NCBI GenBank assembly: GCA_033439795.1
Contig: JAUTDP010000012.1
Span: 2,290,151-2,354,150 of the forward strand
DNA from: Sordaria brevicollis
Taxonomy: Eukaryota > Ascomycota > Sordariomycetes > Sordariales > Sordariaceae
DNA: 64,000 nucleotides
Direction of reading: 5' to 3'
Shown here: positions 50,607-63,502 of the stretch, piece by piece
Layout of the letters: every line of letters begins with the position of its first letter
Numbering within the stretch: the stretch's first letter is position 1
Program-made: the position numbers and the translations under genes
The notes under the pieces: model-generated
Told to the model about the DNA's origin: nothing
What the model saw: the letters and a program-made list of their open reading frames with translations, nothing else
Databases searched by the model: none

Positions 50607-52146
50607 GGTTTGCGTGCGAGTTGGCCAGGCCTCACGCTTTTTCGCAAGCTGGACGGATATGTTGCTGATGGAGCGAGGGTGCGGTCTTGAGGGCAATAGA
50701 ACCGCAAGATGACGAGATCTTGAGAGTCTATTAGCGACCTCGCGCGTGAGTCTCTGAAGGCGGGTTATGGTGAAGACTTTTGACGGGAAAAGGCTTGAAG
50801 ACTGAGAGGAGAGAGATGAAGAGATTTCCACTTGGGGGAAGGATGTGGTGGGTGACTCTCGTCAGTCACTCCCAAAGAAAATCTGATGGGTAAAATATGT
50901 TTTAAGCTCTTGAATGCTAGGTGGTGTTGGTTGGACAAAAGGGGCGGGAGCTTCCAGTTTGGATGAAACTTTCAAGGAGTGAAGCGGACTGGACGAGAAG
51001 GTTTTGGGCAAACAAGAAGGCTCGACCTGTAGCACTCACTCGCTGCTTCACCTTATAGCCCGTTTAACGTTGCCAGACCAGAAATCTGGTCCCGAGTACT
51101 TGTCGTATGATTGCTTCGGTCTTGCTTTTGTCGGTTGACAACGTCGATGAAAACAAGTGGAATTTAATCTTTTCCAACAACGTGTTCACTGAGGGATCGT
51201 CTAGATAGGCAATCGTTGGATTCGAAGGAACTGCAAAAGGTCAGAATGGGACTTGGACAAGGTTTTTCTTTTAGAAGAGGTAGGTGAAAAAGGTGAAAGG
51301 AGCATCCAGCTCTTCTCAAAACTCGGTTTCAAGCGAGTCCAACGGCAAAGGTATGGGCCGTTGGGTTTTAACAACACAACACGACAATACGAGTGAAGTC
51401 TTTGGAGTTGGTTTGCGGTTGAGAGTAGGGATGAAAGGCATACAAGGGGAAGATTGAAGAGGGCAACACATACGCCAACGGTGATGAGAGAACCATATAC
51501 AAAGACTGGAAAGTCCAAAGAAGGTGGGAACCCGAGATTTCTCCTCTTTGAAATTCAAGACTTTTGCGTGTTTGGAGTGTCCAGTTTGTTGTTGAGGTGA
51601 GGTTAAAGACAATTCGAGGTTGAAGCCAAGAAACGGGAAACATGAGGCGGAAGCTGAGGCCCCTGCATTCGGTCATTGGTCCACCGAAGCGCCGCTAAAA
51701 CATCCATGCATCCCTGGCGTTGTTGAAGGTCTGGTCTGGGGTACCTTTTCCACCTTTCATGATCACGTCTCACAGTCCTAGAACTCCAACAGTTTGCTAG
51801 CTATATGTAGCTTCACTCGGAGGTTAAGCTTGACATTTCAAGGAGGGGACAGGCATCTTGGCCAGCGTCTTGCCCACAGTCAAAGTGTTATGTTCCCAGC
51901 ATGTCCCTTCACCATTCTATCCGTCATCAACCCAGGTGTTTCCTTCCGTGTGACAAAGACAAGTTCAAGCATGCTCCTATTGTAACAAGTTGCCTAAGCG
52001 GGGAAGATACACAATGCTCATATCGTAATAGTACAGTTCCAGATTTTGTTCATTACCTTCCTTTACCCCTTATAGCCTTAGGTATCCTGGTGATTCTCTT
52101 TCTTCAGTAGAACCATCCCTTTCTCCAACTACACATATCCTTGCAT
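50607..52146. other. Intergenic region between two minus-strand genes
   Basis: 1.5 kb with the REX3 promoter and the prohibitin 3' UTR. Three overlapping minus frames at 51,201-51,676 have no conserved features. Nothing else supported. Confidence 0.55.
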
Positions 52147-53041
52147 TTATGGCCTGCCAACGTTCATCAACAGGTTCGTCCCCTTGCCACCACCGGGCAG
52201 GTACGCCACGTTGGGGTTGGAAGCCAGAACCTGCGCGATCTCCCTGGACGCCTCAATCTTTCTGATCTGGATCAAGCCATCGCCAGCCTTGGCAATGGCC
52301 TTGCTGATGGTCTCTGCACTCTCAGCCTCACCCTCGGCGCGGATGACGTTGGCCTGGCGCTCCTGCTCGGCGCGCTCGACAATGAAGCGCGCACGTTCGG
52401 CGTCCTGCTGCGCAATCTGTTTCTGCTCGACGGCCTTGGTGAACTCCTTGCCGAAGGTCATGTGGGTGATGGAAACGTCCTCGAGCGCAATGTTGAACTC
52501 GGCGGCGCGCTTGACGAGGTCGGCGCGGATGCGCTGCGAGACGGCCTCACGCTGGGTAATAAGCTCGGCGGCGTCAAACTGGGCGACGATGGACTTGAGG
52601 ACTTCGTTGCCGATGGAGGGGAGGACACGCTCGTCGTAATCTTGGCCGAGGTTCTGTTTAAAGGTCGGTTAGTAAGCTGTCTGTCATCGGACGAAACTGG
52701 TCCTCTTCTAAACGCACCTGGTAGATCTTGGGCAGAGCCTGCACCTCGGGACGGTGCAGAACTCTGAGCGTCAAGCTGACCATCTGCAAATCCTTGGAGC
52801 CGGTGGTGGTAGGGATGATGCGAGGCTTGGTGCGAACGTCAAAGACGATGGCCTTCTGCAGCCATGGGATCAAAAAGTGTGTGCCCTCGTTGACAACCGT
52901 CTCCTTCACACCGGAAACTCTGTCGAAGATAACCGCCCGCGAACCACCCTTGACGTCGTAGATGGAGTTCTGGAGAAGAGCCACACCAACAGTTGCCGGG
53001 ATGGCGAACTTGGTGAGAGCGTCCAAGCCTCTTGCCGCCAT
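52147..53041 (-). CDS. phb1: Prohibitin-1 (PHB1)
   Basis: Exons 53041-52718 and 52653-52147 separated by a 64-bp intron give 276 residues, the family's normal length. With PHB2 it forms the ring complex of the inner mitochondrial membrane that regulates m-AAA protease and stabilises new membrane proteins. Hydrophobic anchor at about 12-30 (FAIPATVGVALLQNSIYDV); PHB/SPFH domain follows with RAVIFDRVSGVKE, GTHFLIPWLQ and FDVRTKPR; then a coiled coil rich in Ala/Glu/Arg (QQDAERARFIVERAEQER) and the C-terminal YLPGGG motif. It is divergent from QCR8 with 694 bp between start codons. Confidence 0.95.
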
Positions 53042-53735
53042 TGTGAATGTCTTGTCTGTTTATGTGGATGATGAAATCGAACTCGGCCGACGGTGAGGTG
53101 AAAGTGGTGGCGAGAGGTTGAAAAAGTCCGGCAACTCGGGAATGTTCGTGGATGTCGTCGTCGTCGTCGTTTCCGGGGTTACCAGATGGAAGGTGGGCTG
53201 GTGTATGGGATATTGCAACTACGTCGTGGACCGTGGATCGTGGTGGTGCTCCCCCAGGCAGTTGCAGCAGCTCGCAGTCGTTCCTCTTGCGATGGATGGA
53301 GCTTCTGCAAAAAGTGGAGTGCCATGCCGCCCGGACCAGGCCCAGCTCCCAAGCTCCCCGCATGTCTTGCGCGGCGCTTTCAGTGCAGCAGTGCTTGGAG
53401 TTCAGTGAGGTTCATCGACTGGTGGCCCGTGCACCTTGCTTAGAGGCGGGCAGGTCGGAAGGAGGCTCAAAGAGAGAAAAAGGTACATGACACAGGTACA
53501 TCTCTGCGCTAAACCCCTTTGGGTTTCCAGCACTCGGGATTCCGACTGCCAGTGACGGCTCCATGGCACTTGGCAACTGCCAACCACTCACTGTCGACTG
53601 ATTTCGAACTTCGTCAAACCCGGTCCAACGCCGCGCGAAGCTCTTCCCGAACCTTTACGACGACTACGTCCTCACCCACGACCCAATTGATACCCCGTCC
53701 ATAGCGCGTTTCGCGACAACCACACATATATCAAA
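53042..53735. promoter_or_regulatory. Divergent promoter region, PHB1 and QCR8
   Basis: 694 bp shared by two mitochondrial genes transcribed away from each other. A (GTC)n run lies at about 53,154-53,170. The short frames on both strands are shadows. No specific factor site is claimed. Confidence 0.5.
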
Positions 53736-54665
53736 ATGCGTCCCACTCAGACTCTCCTCGGCGGCGGCGGCGGTGCCCCCCTCGGCAAGCACAACCAGTC
53801 AGTCCTTTTCCCAAAAGTTGTTGTAGATTTCGAGAAATATAGGCCCCGGGAACTTGGCACAGAGCTGCGTGCCGGCGATGCGCCCTTTTCCCTTTGCGCC
53901 GGCGTCCACCCTCCGCCCCAGTTGTGAATGTTAGCTAACATGCATGTCTGTATAGTTTCCTTGGTGGCTGGGGTAACTTTGGTGAGTAACCTCTTTTACA
54001 ATTGACGATGCACCGATCCAAAAACACTACGGCGACTCTTCAACGAACGGGAAATACCGGGATGGGATGGAAATGGGGAAGACATGTTGGGAAACGAGAT
54101 ATGGCCGACCACGAAGAAGGAGGAGGAGGAGGAGGAGGAAGGAGAAGAACCTTGATGACCGCTTATCACGCACCCTACCGCCCGTCCGCCCGCATGCCGA
54201 ACCCCTCGACGACAAACCGATATGACGACCCCGAGACATAAGACCAAGACGATCTAACCTTTTCTCTCTTTCCCGACGAATAGGTGGCATGAAGCAGAAG
54301 GGCATCATCTCCTACGGTATCTCCCCCAACCGCCAGAACCCCCTTGCCGGCACCGCCCACGACGCCGTCTTCAACACCTTCCGTCGCTTCAGCTCCCAGT
54401 TCCTCTACTGGGCCCCCTCTCTTGTCGCTGGTTACTACATCATGAACTGGGCTGTCGAGCGGTACGTTTTGCCACTACTATCACCACCACCACCATCCGC
54501 CGCAGCCCCGAGGGATTTCGATCACGAGGTGGCCAAGGAGGGATTGGACGAACTGTTTTGCGGGAAAGAAGAAGTGCAACATTCTAACAGGGTACTTTGT
54601 CGGTTAGGAACGAGTACCTCAACTCGAAGGCAGGTCGTGCTGAGTTCGGCGGCCAGGAGGAGTAA
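53736..54665 (+). CDS. qcr8: Cytochrome bc1 complex subunit 8 (QCR8)
   Basis: Four exons: 53736-53797, 53956-53981, 54284-54461, 54608-54665; 107 residues, typical for QCR8. This single-span subunit lies beside cytochrome b in complex III. The spliced sequence contains HFLGGWGNFGGMKQKGIISYGISP, the helix WAPSLVAGYYIMNWAVE at about 66-83 and the short C-terminus EYLNSKAGRAEF. The second exon is only 26 bp and the first donor is GTCAGT; all junctions restore the conserved frame. Introns (158, 302 and 146 bp) exceed the coding length; intron 2 carries a GGA-repeat. Confidence 0.93.
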
Positions 54666-57604
54666 GCGATGGACTTCTAGACGAAGACAAAGATACTACT
54701 AGGGCGCGTTGGAACGAGGGCGCAGTTCCCGACAGACGGGAATACTGGTGCTCAATAGACTAACCTGTATATCACCATCATTATCCTTACACAGTTCGCA
54801 ATTCGGAGTCGACATAGACAAGACATGGACCTGTTTTTGGGCATCGGCTGTGCTGGGTTTGGATTTATACGGCGGATGAGACCTCCGAATGCTCTCATGC
54901 TCGTGGCCGACTCGAAAATCGCATGTGATATCAACCTTACAACCTTCACCTTCCGGACGCCTCCTGACCATTTCTCTTGGTTTGCCAACATTTGGAACTT
55001 CTCATCGAGCATTCTGCTGGCGAGGTGGGCAGCAACCCCCTCACCCTATGTACCAGCTCCTACGGGGAAGACCTGGGGAAATCAAATGAGCCGGTCATTA
55101 TCAAGAGGCCATCCACCTGGTTTATCTTGTCTGTCTTGCCAGTAGAACCTTTCCAATCGGCAAAAGGCTGAACCTGTAGCCTCGTCACGCGTTATGACGT
55201 ATCATCGGGCCCGTCAAAGGAAGTGTGCTGGTTCAAATCCGACTGTCTTTGCCATTGAGTGTTGCCGCCCTGGCGATGAATAGGTCTGTAGAAATCCAAC
55301 CTCTAGCTTCCGCACCTCTTGAGGTCCTGACGGCAAGCCTTTGAGCAACCCGATATCCAATGCCTTTCATCCGAATTCGGAACAAATTTGACAGAGGACA
55401 AAAGCACATGTACTACCTCATCACCACGAAGTATTCAAGCAGAAACAGGTGAGGTTCAGCCATTTGCTACGCAAATCCGGACTATAGACTAAGCCCAAAA
55501 TCCAGACCGCCTTCATCATCATATCCAGGTTACCATCCCAAGTAGGTATAAGTGGAAGTTAGTCATTCACTTTTATTGGCATTTCAATGGTCCCCGTTAG
55601 CAACATTTAGCTGCATCTTCCAGAACTCGTAGAAAAATCATATGGTCGGTGAAGAAAAAGTCCAAAACGCACTATCAGCCCAACCACCATTGAACTAAAG
55701 CAGCATTCAGGGGTAAATCAAAACAATACGAAAAGCCCCCTTTTCTGATCGTTACAGAGTCTAAATCATTCCCGCTGAGTAAAAATGTGTTATCATAGCG
55801 ATAACAAAACCCTCGCTATTTGCGAGAGTCGAACGACAAGAAAGTTAAAGTAGCATTTATGACGGGGTCTTGTAACATGGTTGCATGGGTAGAGGGTTGA
55901 GGCGAGCGAGAGGGGGGGAAAAGGGCGAGCATGTGAAATTGTGTCATGACATTTTTTCTACTTCAATTTTTTTGACCCGAAGGTAGTCAAGAAAAGTGTG
56001 AGCGTACAAACTCATATAGGGAAGAAAAAAGAATCCTCATGCTCATTCGATTGGCGTCTTTTATTCCCCAGGAAAACAAAAACTCAACCAAGGAGACCCC
56101 ATGTTGCCCCATCTCCAATGTTGAGTGGTTGTTCTGTTTCTGTTGTGTTGACAACTTGTGGTGGCCGGTGTGGAACCCCGCCCTCCATGCCCGCCATGCC
56201 CGGGCCACGGCCGCATCGAGATGTGCTCCCCATCGGATTTCCTGCTTGAACTCTGTCAGTCAATCTCGAACACGTGAATTGAATCAGTGGATGGGAATGG
56301 CATTTGTTGAGGGCCCCGGGCTAGATTTTCGAGGTTGCCCATATTTTGGTGAACCAAAGCCGCTGAGCCGCCGCCATTGTCTCGCTACCAAATAAGTCAT
56401 CCTCGTCCGGCTAGCGTGCCGTTGTGTTGGCGACGGATTGAATTGTTGTTTGTGAACCCCGGGGCGCCGCGCCACTCAATTATAGGAGAAGAGATGAAAA
56501 TATTTCGACGAGACCTCTTCACCATCAACTCAAACCCCGGTATAGAGAGGCGTTAGCAAAAGCAGCCTTCAGACCGGGGATGGAAGTGCTTGCATTTGGT
56601 GGCTTCATACAGCTATGGGCTATAAACCGGGGTCGTTGACTGTCCGTGTCTTGCCTGTGAGATCAATCTTTTTGGGAACCAATTGGGCGGTCACCACCCT
56701 TTCCTTTTTTTTCTCGTCTCTATATCAATTATACCGAAAAGGGTGTTCCGTTCGTATTATTGAATATAGAGGGTAGCCAGCCAACCAACCCAAGTCTAGA
56801 CATAGAGCGGAAATCTGGGCGGGCCTCGGACATATCTAACTGAACTTGTCCCATCTCACCACCTTTCTACGCCGCGCTGACAGGGCAACATATTTTTGCG
56901 ACCTGAATTGGACTTTATCTCTTCAAAGTGTTTCAAGGAGAAGGGGAAACACCTTCGGACAGAAAGAGTCGACGGGTTTTAAACGCGGTCAACGATATTG
57001 GCTCTTTCCCCATCTCCCATCTTCAACTCCCGCTGCAGGTCTCCTGTCTCCATCTCGGTCCCGCGTCTCCAGTGCCGTCTCCAGATTCCGACCGGCCTAG
57101 CTCGCTGCTTCTCGATCAGTTCCCCAAAAAGTTCCCCAACCGGATCATCGGCCAACAAATCATACAAACCTAACGGGAACAAGCCATATCCACATAACCG
57201 TTCGTTTCTCTCTTCCAGCGCAGCGCCCGCTCTCTTGACTCTCTTTTGGGGTTTGCTTCAGTTCCATCTCCAACAACCATCAACACTCGGTTCAGTTTAC
57301 AGAAGCACAACCGAACAAGCACCTTTCGGTTCGCTGCGCGCAACACCATACCTCGGCCGGGCAACAAACGCCCCTCCGTTACTCTGCAGGCTGCACCCCA
57401 AAGCCCGCCTCAATCCCAACCAACGTCCGACGATTTTCCTTTTAGGGGCCGCCGCGCAGTCAAAGAATTGACCATCCTGCATCATCCATCTTTGCTCGAA
57501 TAAACAACCCCAGAGGCATCGTCGCTGTCGCCGTCACAGACCTGCAACTGCCACTGGGCGCGGTTCGCATTGGCGTCCTTCATGGCTTTCCCCGCGCTGG
57601 CAAG
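54666..57604. other. Long intergenic region upstream of NEM1
   Basis: 2.9 kb with no supported gene. It includes the QCR8 3' UTR and a probably long NEM1 5' leader. A tRNA-B-box-like GGTTCAAATCC at about 55,232 lacks a matching acceptor stem and was rejected as a tRNA. Several short frames overlap on both strands. Confidence 0.55.
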
Positions 57605-59268
57605 ATGAACTCCCTAAACATCATCTCGGCCCGAGTATCACCGACGTCCAGCCCGACCCCGTCTCGATCGAACTCCATAAGCGCACTCAGCCTAGCCCAC
57701 CATCTTAACAACAAGGAGGAGGACGGCAGCAACCATGGGTCGCGCAGCAACGAAGAACTGTTGGGACTAGCCAACAAGAACAACACACTGTCAGAAGAAC
57801 CCGAGAGCAAGGATACAGCCGCGCAAGGGGAATACGATGGACAGGACTACGATGCCGACGAAAAGACCCCTCTGCTAGCCCAAGGCGAGCCCGAGTCGCC
57901 CAATACGTGGACGGCTTACCCGAAGCACTTCGCCTTTGCCATTGTCGAGTCTATACGTTGGCTGCTCATGACCATCGCTGCGCCGGGCCTTTACTTGGTT
58001 GCCCTGCTCTACGATTCCGAGGGCAACTTTGCGCCCACCAAACAACTACGGAAACTGTTCGGACGATATGGAGGAAATGCGAAGGAAATGGCGGTGGACT
58101 ATCACGAGGCAGCTGCCCTCTCGGATGCCAACCTGGACGGAACAAGCAGTGGGGGGAGCGTGCGCAAGTCACGAAAGAATCGCCTCCGTTCTAGCGGCTC
58201 GTCATCGTCAGGGCTCTCCTCCGAGTCCGAATCGGAAACAGAAAGTCGGAGGGGCAGTAACGGCAGCGGAAGACGTCTCAAAACGAAATCATCCCAAGAC
58301 TCTGAAGAAATCGCACCGGCACGACGCTCCATAAGAATCAAGCTTCACTCGGACGCCGACTCCCTCCGACAGCGCAAGCAGCGAAAGGAACGGTCCTCCG
58401 CCTCGGGTCGATCAACCACTAATAGCGACGGCAATGGCGGCTCGGGCCAGCAGAACCTTAGCGTCCCCGGAAACGACATCTCGGCTCAGCTCAAGTCTCC
58501 CACCTCGCCCGTCGGTGCCTTAACCAAGTACCCCAAGACGCCCGCGCCGCCGAGGCCTCTGATTCCCAAGCGCCAGCCTTCCTACAAGATCAGCACTGTG
58601 GACCCGGCCAACCTGAAGCACCAAAAGACGCTTATCCTCGACCTCGACGAGACGCTGATCCACTCCATGTCCAAAGGCGGCCGGATGTCGTCGGGCCACA
58701 TGGTCGAAGTGCGACTGAACACGACTTATGTGGGCGTGGGCGGGCAACAGACCATCGGCCCGCAGCATCCCATTCTTTACTACGTGCACAAGCGGCCGCA
58801 CTGCGACGAGTTTCTGAGGCGCGTCAGCAAGTGGTACAACCTGGTGGTGTTTACAGCCTCGGTGCAAGAATATGCGGACCCTGTGATCGACTGGCTGGAG
58901 AGCGACCGCAAGTACTTTTCGGCGCGGTATTACCGACAGCATTGCACGTTCAGGCACGGGGCGTTTATCAAGGATCTGAGCTCGGTGGAGCCGGATCTGA
59001 GCAAGGTCATGATATTGGATAATAGCCCGTTGAGTTATATGTTTCATCAGGGTGAGTTTTTGTCGCTGTGTTTGGGTGAAATTGAGGGGATGGATGCTAA
59101 CAGAAGACAAAACCAGACAATGCAATACCCATACAAGGCTGGATCAGCGACCCGACCGACCAAGACCTCATGTACTTGATACCCTTCCTCGAAGGTCTGC
59201 AGTACGTGTCGGACGTCAGGGCTCTGCTGGCCTTGAGAGATGGAGAGGATGGGCAGCATACTGCTTGA
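57605..59268 (+). CDS. nem1: NEM1/CTDNEP1-type nuclear-envelope phosphatase
   Basis: Exons 57605-59051 and 59117-59268 with a 65-bp intron; 532 residues. With Spo7 the protein dephosphorylates the phosphatidate phosphatase Pah1/lipin at the ER and nuclear envelope, shifting lipid flow toward triacylglycerol. A hydrophobic span (FAIVESIRWLLMTIAAPGLYLVALL) lies at about 112-136. A Ser-rich and basic linker of about 190 residues follows. The FCP1-like HAD domain covers about 340-530: LILDLDETLIH with the two catalytic Asp, FTASVQEYADPVIDWLE, and ILDNSPLSYMFHQDNAIPI, whose last part is completed by exon 2. The PSR phosphatases are the alternative; the transmembrane span and DNAIPIQGW ending favour NEM1. 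Confidence 0.89.
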
Positions 59269-61343
59269 TGATACTTTTGTTTTTTGCTACATTATTTGCT
59301 TGTTTTTTGACTTTTTTGATGTGTATGAAATGGTGGGGATACGTGTAAAGAAACGGAGAGAGTGAGACAAAGAGCATGAGGGGTGAAGATATATAACTAC
59401 ATATCGTGAAGTGTTATTATACGACGAATATTAAAGATGAGAGATGAGGATCAGCGAAGGATCACGGATACATATCTCCGCTTTATGCTTGCTACTGTCA
59501 GGCGTTCATGATATCGTTGGCTTCTTGCAGTCAACAGCAAAGAAGATGGCAATTCGAGTCTACAGTAAGTAGGAAACTCAACGGTCCCCTACCCACCTTC
59601 TTACAAGACCCTTCTCAACCACTCGACTCGCTCGCTCCCTAGAGATCGTCTGTTCTGTCCCCGCGAGAGATTCTTTGCATAAACCGTTGAGGATCTTGAT
59701 TGTATCTGAGAAAGACACCCCTTTCGCACCCTCGGACTGCTTTCCTTGCGCTCTGATTGCATATGTACAGAGGAGGAAGGGAAGAAGCGAAAAACGAGAG
59801 TCTAGAATCGGTGGTTCCACCCATGTGGTTTTGTTGAATTCCTAGATCCAGATCTCGAAGACTTCAGGCCAAGATATTATAACCGTGGCTGGTATGATGC
59901 TATTCCTGGTGCATAGCCGGCGTGGTTGGTGACAGGGCCTGGAGACAGGAGGGCGTTGCCCCACCCCGGTCAAGAATTCAGGTACAGCACAGCTCACCTA
60001 TCCCAATTCGAGGGGGGAACAGACGTCACTGTGGAAACTCACCTCAAGAGGGGAAGAAACTCCATCGCTTCCGGGCTGAAACACGATCACGATGTCAACT
60101 AAACCCTACAAAATCCAATTTGCCTTGACCTTGGAAGCGAAGCACAGCCTCAACTTCAGCTTGCTTGAATGTTAAAGAATCCACTTCAGAGCGTCAGAAA
60201 CGGACAATTCCTGTTCAGCTTCGGAAGGTTTGGGGAATTGGGAAATGTCACCGACCGAGGACAGAAACATGGGCCAACGGAAGAAGTAAACAACAACTGA
60301 CCCGGACACGAAGTAAGAGAGGGGCAAGTAACGGCTCAACGGGAAGTCAAGTCGGCATAGTACCTAAATGGAAAGCAAATCGGAAACGATCTGATGTCCA
60401 TTTCTCAGCGGTTGAAATCATGCATTCCTGCTCCTTTGTTTCACCATTTCAATTTCGTCCCCAATTTCCTACCAGCTGACAGTTGTAATAACCCCTCACT
60501 TCCTTCATCAGCAAATGAACAAATCCAGACCGAGACTCGAAGATCGTGGTCAATGTCCTGTCAGCAACCTTGACGGCGGCGTCCGCGGCGGATTGGGGGA
60601 ATGTCAATGCTGAGGTTACGAAGAAAGGTGGGGCACGTTCTATACAAACTATTCCGCATTGGGAAAGGCGCTCACACTTCCACAAATGGGTGGTGACATC
60701 ATAGTGCAGGGACGTCAAGTCGTCAACAAAGATGCAAGTCTGGGGAAGGAACTGAAGCAGCTCGACGGAGCGATGATGTTATGGGTGTTTGGGTCTGTAC
60801 CAGTTGCAATTATACGATGAAAGATTGGAGCAGGGACCAATTAGAATCACTGAATAGAATTGAATGGTCGAAAAAGAGAAGAAATTACAGAGACAACGGG
60901 AGTTCCATAGTGTTCGTTGCGTTGCCTGTTCACTCAGCTTGACTGAATGGTTGACTGGCCGGCTGGATTCGTGTGAGCTCATGGATGGTTGCTTGCTTTT
61001 CTCCATGTTTTTTTTTCCCTGGGTTGCTTGGTTGACTACCAGGACTGCCAGGCCAGAAAATCGTGACGCACAAAGGGGAAGCAGACTAGCGAATGAATGA
61101 TCTCGCCCTGGCAGCAACCAAGCAGTTGGCCCAGATCCATTCCTTCCCGTACCTTCACTCACAAAGTACATAACCATCTGCTTCCCCCCTCCATCATCTC
61201 ACATCCTTCTGCTTTTTCTCCAATCCATCAATACAACGACGACATCTTCTCTAACGAGAAAAAACCACGACGACGATAATATCCAAACGAACTACTACAA
61301 CTACTACCACTTTATAACCTATCACATAACACCAATCGCCATC
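59269..61343. other. Intergenic region
   Basis: 2.1 kb between two + strand genes; holds the NEM1 3' UTR and the next promoter. No supported frame or RNA gene. Confidence 0.55.
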
Positions 61344-62255
61344 ATGTCTCTTCACTGTTAGTAACCCTCCTGGTTCTTGTCAATCTCACCTTGCCCTGCA
61401 TTTGCGTGTGTAGGTGGTTCATTGCTTCGGGCTTCATCATCTCAACACGACAACAACGACAACGCAATCGAGTATCTCGACAAATAGGACTAGCATCTCT
61501 AGTTCCCCCTGATTCCTCGCTATCCTCGACAATCAACTTTGCTTACCAAGATTGGGTTTGCGGTTGCTATGAGAAATGGCGCGCGGCACTCAGCCTATGA
61601 CGTAGGGGGACTCGAGCGGGGCGGACCACGGGATGCTGCACGTCAAACGACACCCGACAACACATAGCACGCAGCACACAGCACAGCACAGCACAAACAT
61701 TGCGAACGAAATAGGGATGAACCGAAGCATGAACCACCACCACCGCAACAGCAACATCACCACTCTCCATGAATGAGTATCGTCAACAACCATGATGCTA
61801 ACTCACCACCAACAGATCTCCCCCCCGTCAAGCCCTCGGCCATCGCCCTCGGCACCATCTTCAACCACACCACCGAGCTGGCCATCATGACCCCCTTGTT
61901 CGGCCAGACCTACCAGCGCGCCAAGATCTCCAACAGCAAGGAGGAGTTCGTCAAGTCGCGCGAGGCCACCTCGGCCGTCATGGCCTGGGGTTCTTCCCTC
62001 GTTGGTTCCGCCCTCCAGTCGTACGGCATCGGCGCCCTCATCAACGCCACCGGCACCCTCAGCTACCGCGGCGCCGCCTACCTCGGCGGTCTCATCTTCG
62101 CCGCCACCTCTGCCCCCGGTTTCATCTCTGAGCTCTTTGTCGAGAAGCGCGCCTTCGAGACTGTCGGCATCAACGTTCTTGCTAAGCTCTTTGAGACCGT
62201 CGGCCTTTCCGTCTTCTTGACCTGGTGGGGAACGCGCACCAACCCTTTTGAGTAG
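61344..62255 (+). CDS. Small DUF1761-like membrane protein
   Basis: Exon 1 is just 13 coding bases (61344-61356, encoding MSLH and one base of Tyr); exon 2 is 61816-62255, after a 459-bp intron with donor GTTAGT, branch GCTAAC and acceptor CAACAG. The product is 150 residues. Hydrophobic, Gly/Ala-rich segments (AIALGTIFNHTTELAIMTPLFG, the span from AWGSSLVGSALQSYGIGALI, AAYLGGLIFAATSAPGF and the C-terminal FETVGLSVFLTWWG) suggest a membrane protein of the DUF1761 type, whose function is not established. The alternative start at 61,773 lies in the intron and would add a nonconserved N-terminus. Confidence 0.72.
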
Positions 62256-63502
62256 TGGGTACACCCTCAAGTAAACTCTCCCCATTTGCTATGTCCTGTA
62301 TAATATGGGTGGCAGTCTTGTTGGAGCTGATGGCTAACTTTTGGTCAAATAGCGCCTCTGCCACTTCCGGCTCCCCTAACCTCGGCCGGACGAGCTGGCG
62401 TGCCGAGTAAAGGATTCTCTTTTTGAGTCCTGGGATGGTTTAATGAAGTTAATGATAATGGGAACTTGATCGCACCTACAATTTGGAGTGTGAGCGTTTG
62501 TTCCTGGGTTTCCTTTTTCTTATTCTCTCTAGTACCCTCTGTACTTGTATCAAAGCTATTAGCATATCGGCATTCCTGAGATGGATGGAAGATGCTGTGA
62601 TACCTCATTGTTCTGTCCGCACACTTGCTTGTGATCTTGGTGGTGATTGCTCTTGTGACTTGTGACTGGAAGCGCTTGCTGTTAAGTTAATGTTGCCAAA
62701 AGATGGCCGTGACCTTGGGTGTGCGATGGAAAGAGGCATCACAGCAACGAGTTAAACCTTGGAAGAAGTGTGAGTGCAACCGAACATGAGACAGATGAAT
62801 GGCATTCCTTTCTCATCATGTTATATATACCGTACAAAAAATACAATTGTTGTTTACCCCACATAACGCCTTCCAGATTTTTAATGACAACAAAAGTGTA
62901 GCCAGCGCCAGAAAAATCCATATACCGAAACCAGGATAGACCAAACATGTCCATCGATGCTTCTCTCTTATCTATAGCTTAGACAATAGCCCAGAAGATG
63001 AAAACAAACCGAGTTGCCCGGATAGAGTGACCAATGCGGAGGTGATGGTGGTCGATTATCCGACCGTTTCTTTGTTGTCGAAGAGGAGGACAGGGACTGG
63101 TCTCGAAGTAACACGGGGAAGACCAGGATGATGACAATGATGTGATTAGAGTTGCCAACTCTGCTTGTGCCTCTCCACTAGCCCTCAAGACCAGCTGCCA
63201 GCTGGTTCAACGAATGAAAAGAGAGGTCTTCATCGTTTCCCACGGGTTTCCCAAAACTCCCAAGGAGATCTTAGGAAGTTTAGTTAGGAAGGTTGTCAAA
63301 CTTCCTCTCCCCGACAACAAAAAGAGAACGGTCCGGTTGTCTGAGCAAAAAGCATATATGCCACGACCACTCTGTTGACAAGCAGTCACACAACTATACC
63401 GACACTAGAAGCGCCAGGTCATCATGTTTCTGCAGTATCAAGAAATGTATCGCCGCAAGTCTTTTTTCAACATTTCGTTGTTCCGCTTTTCAGTCTGACG
63501 AC
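62256..63502. other. Convergent 3' intergenic region
   Basis: 1.2 kb between the DUF1761-like gene and NHP2; 3' UTRs only. No frame or RNA gene supported. Confidence 0.55.

Noticed and set aside
50607..50831. N-terminal extension of the REX3-like protein by 75 residues
   Set aside because: It starts at GTG, shows no similarity, and the ATG at 50,606 directly precedes the conserved Cys/His motif.
55158..55255. tRNA-like sequence with GGTTCAAATCC B box and a 5-bp stem around CGCGTTA
   Set aside because: The acceptor stem is not adjacent to the T arm, the T stem has mismatches, the presumed anticodon loop lacks T33, and the length does not fit.
61803..62285. 160-codon minus frame antisense to the DUF1761-like gene
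   Set aside because: A typical shadow of GC-rich third positions: Gly/Ala/Glu/Asp-rich with no domain.
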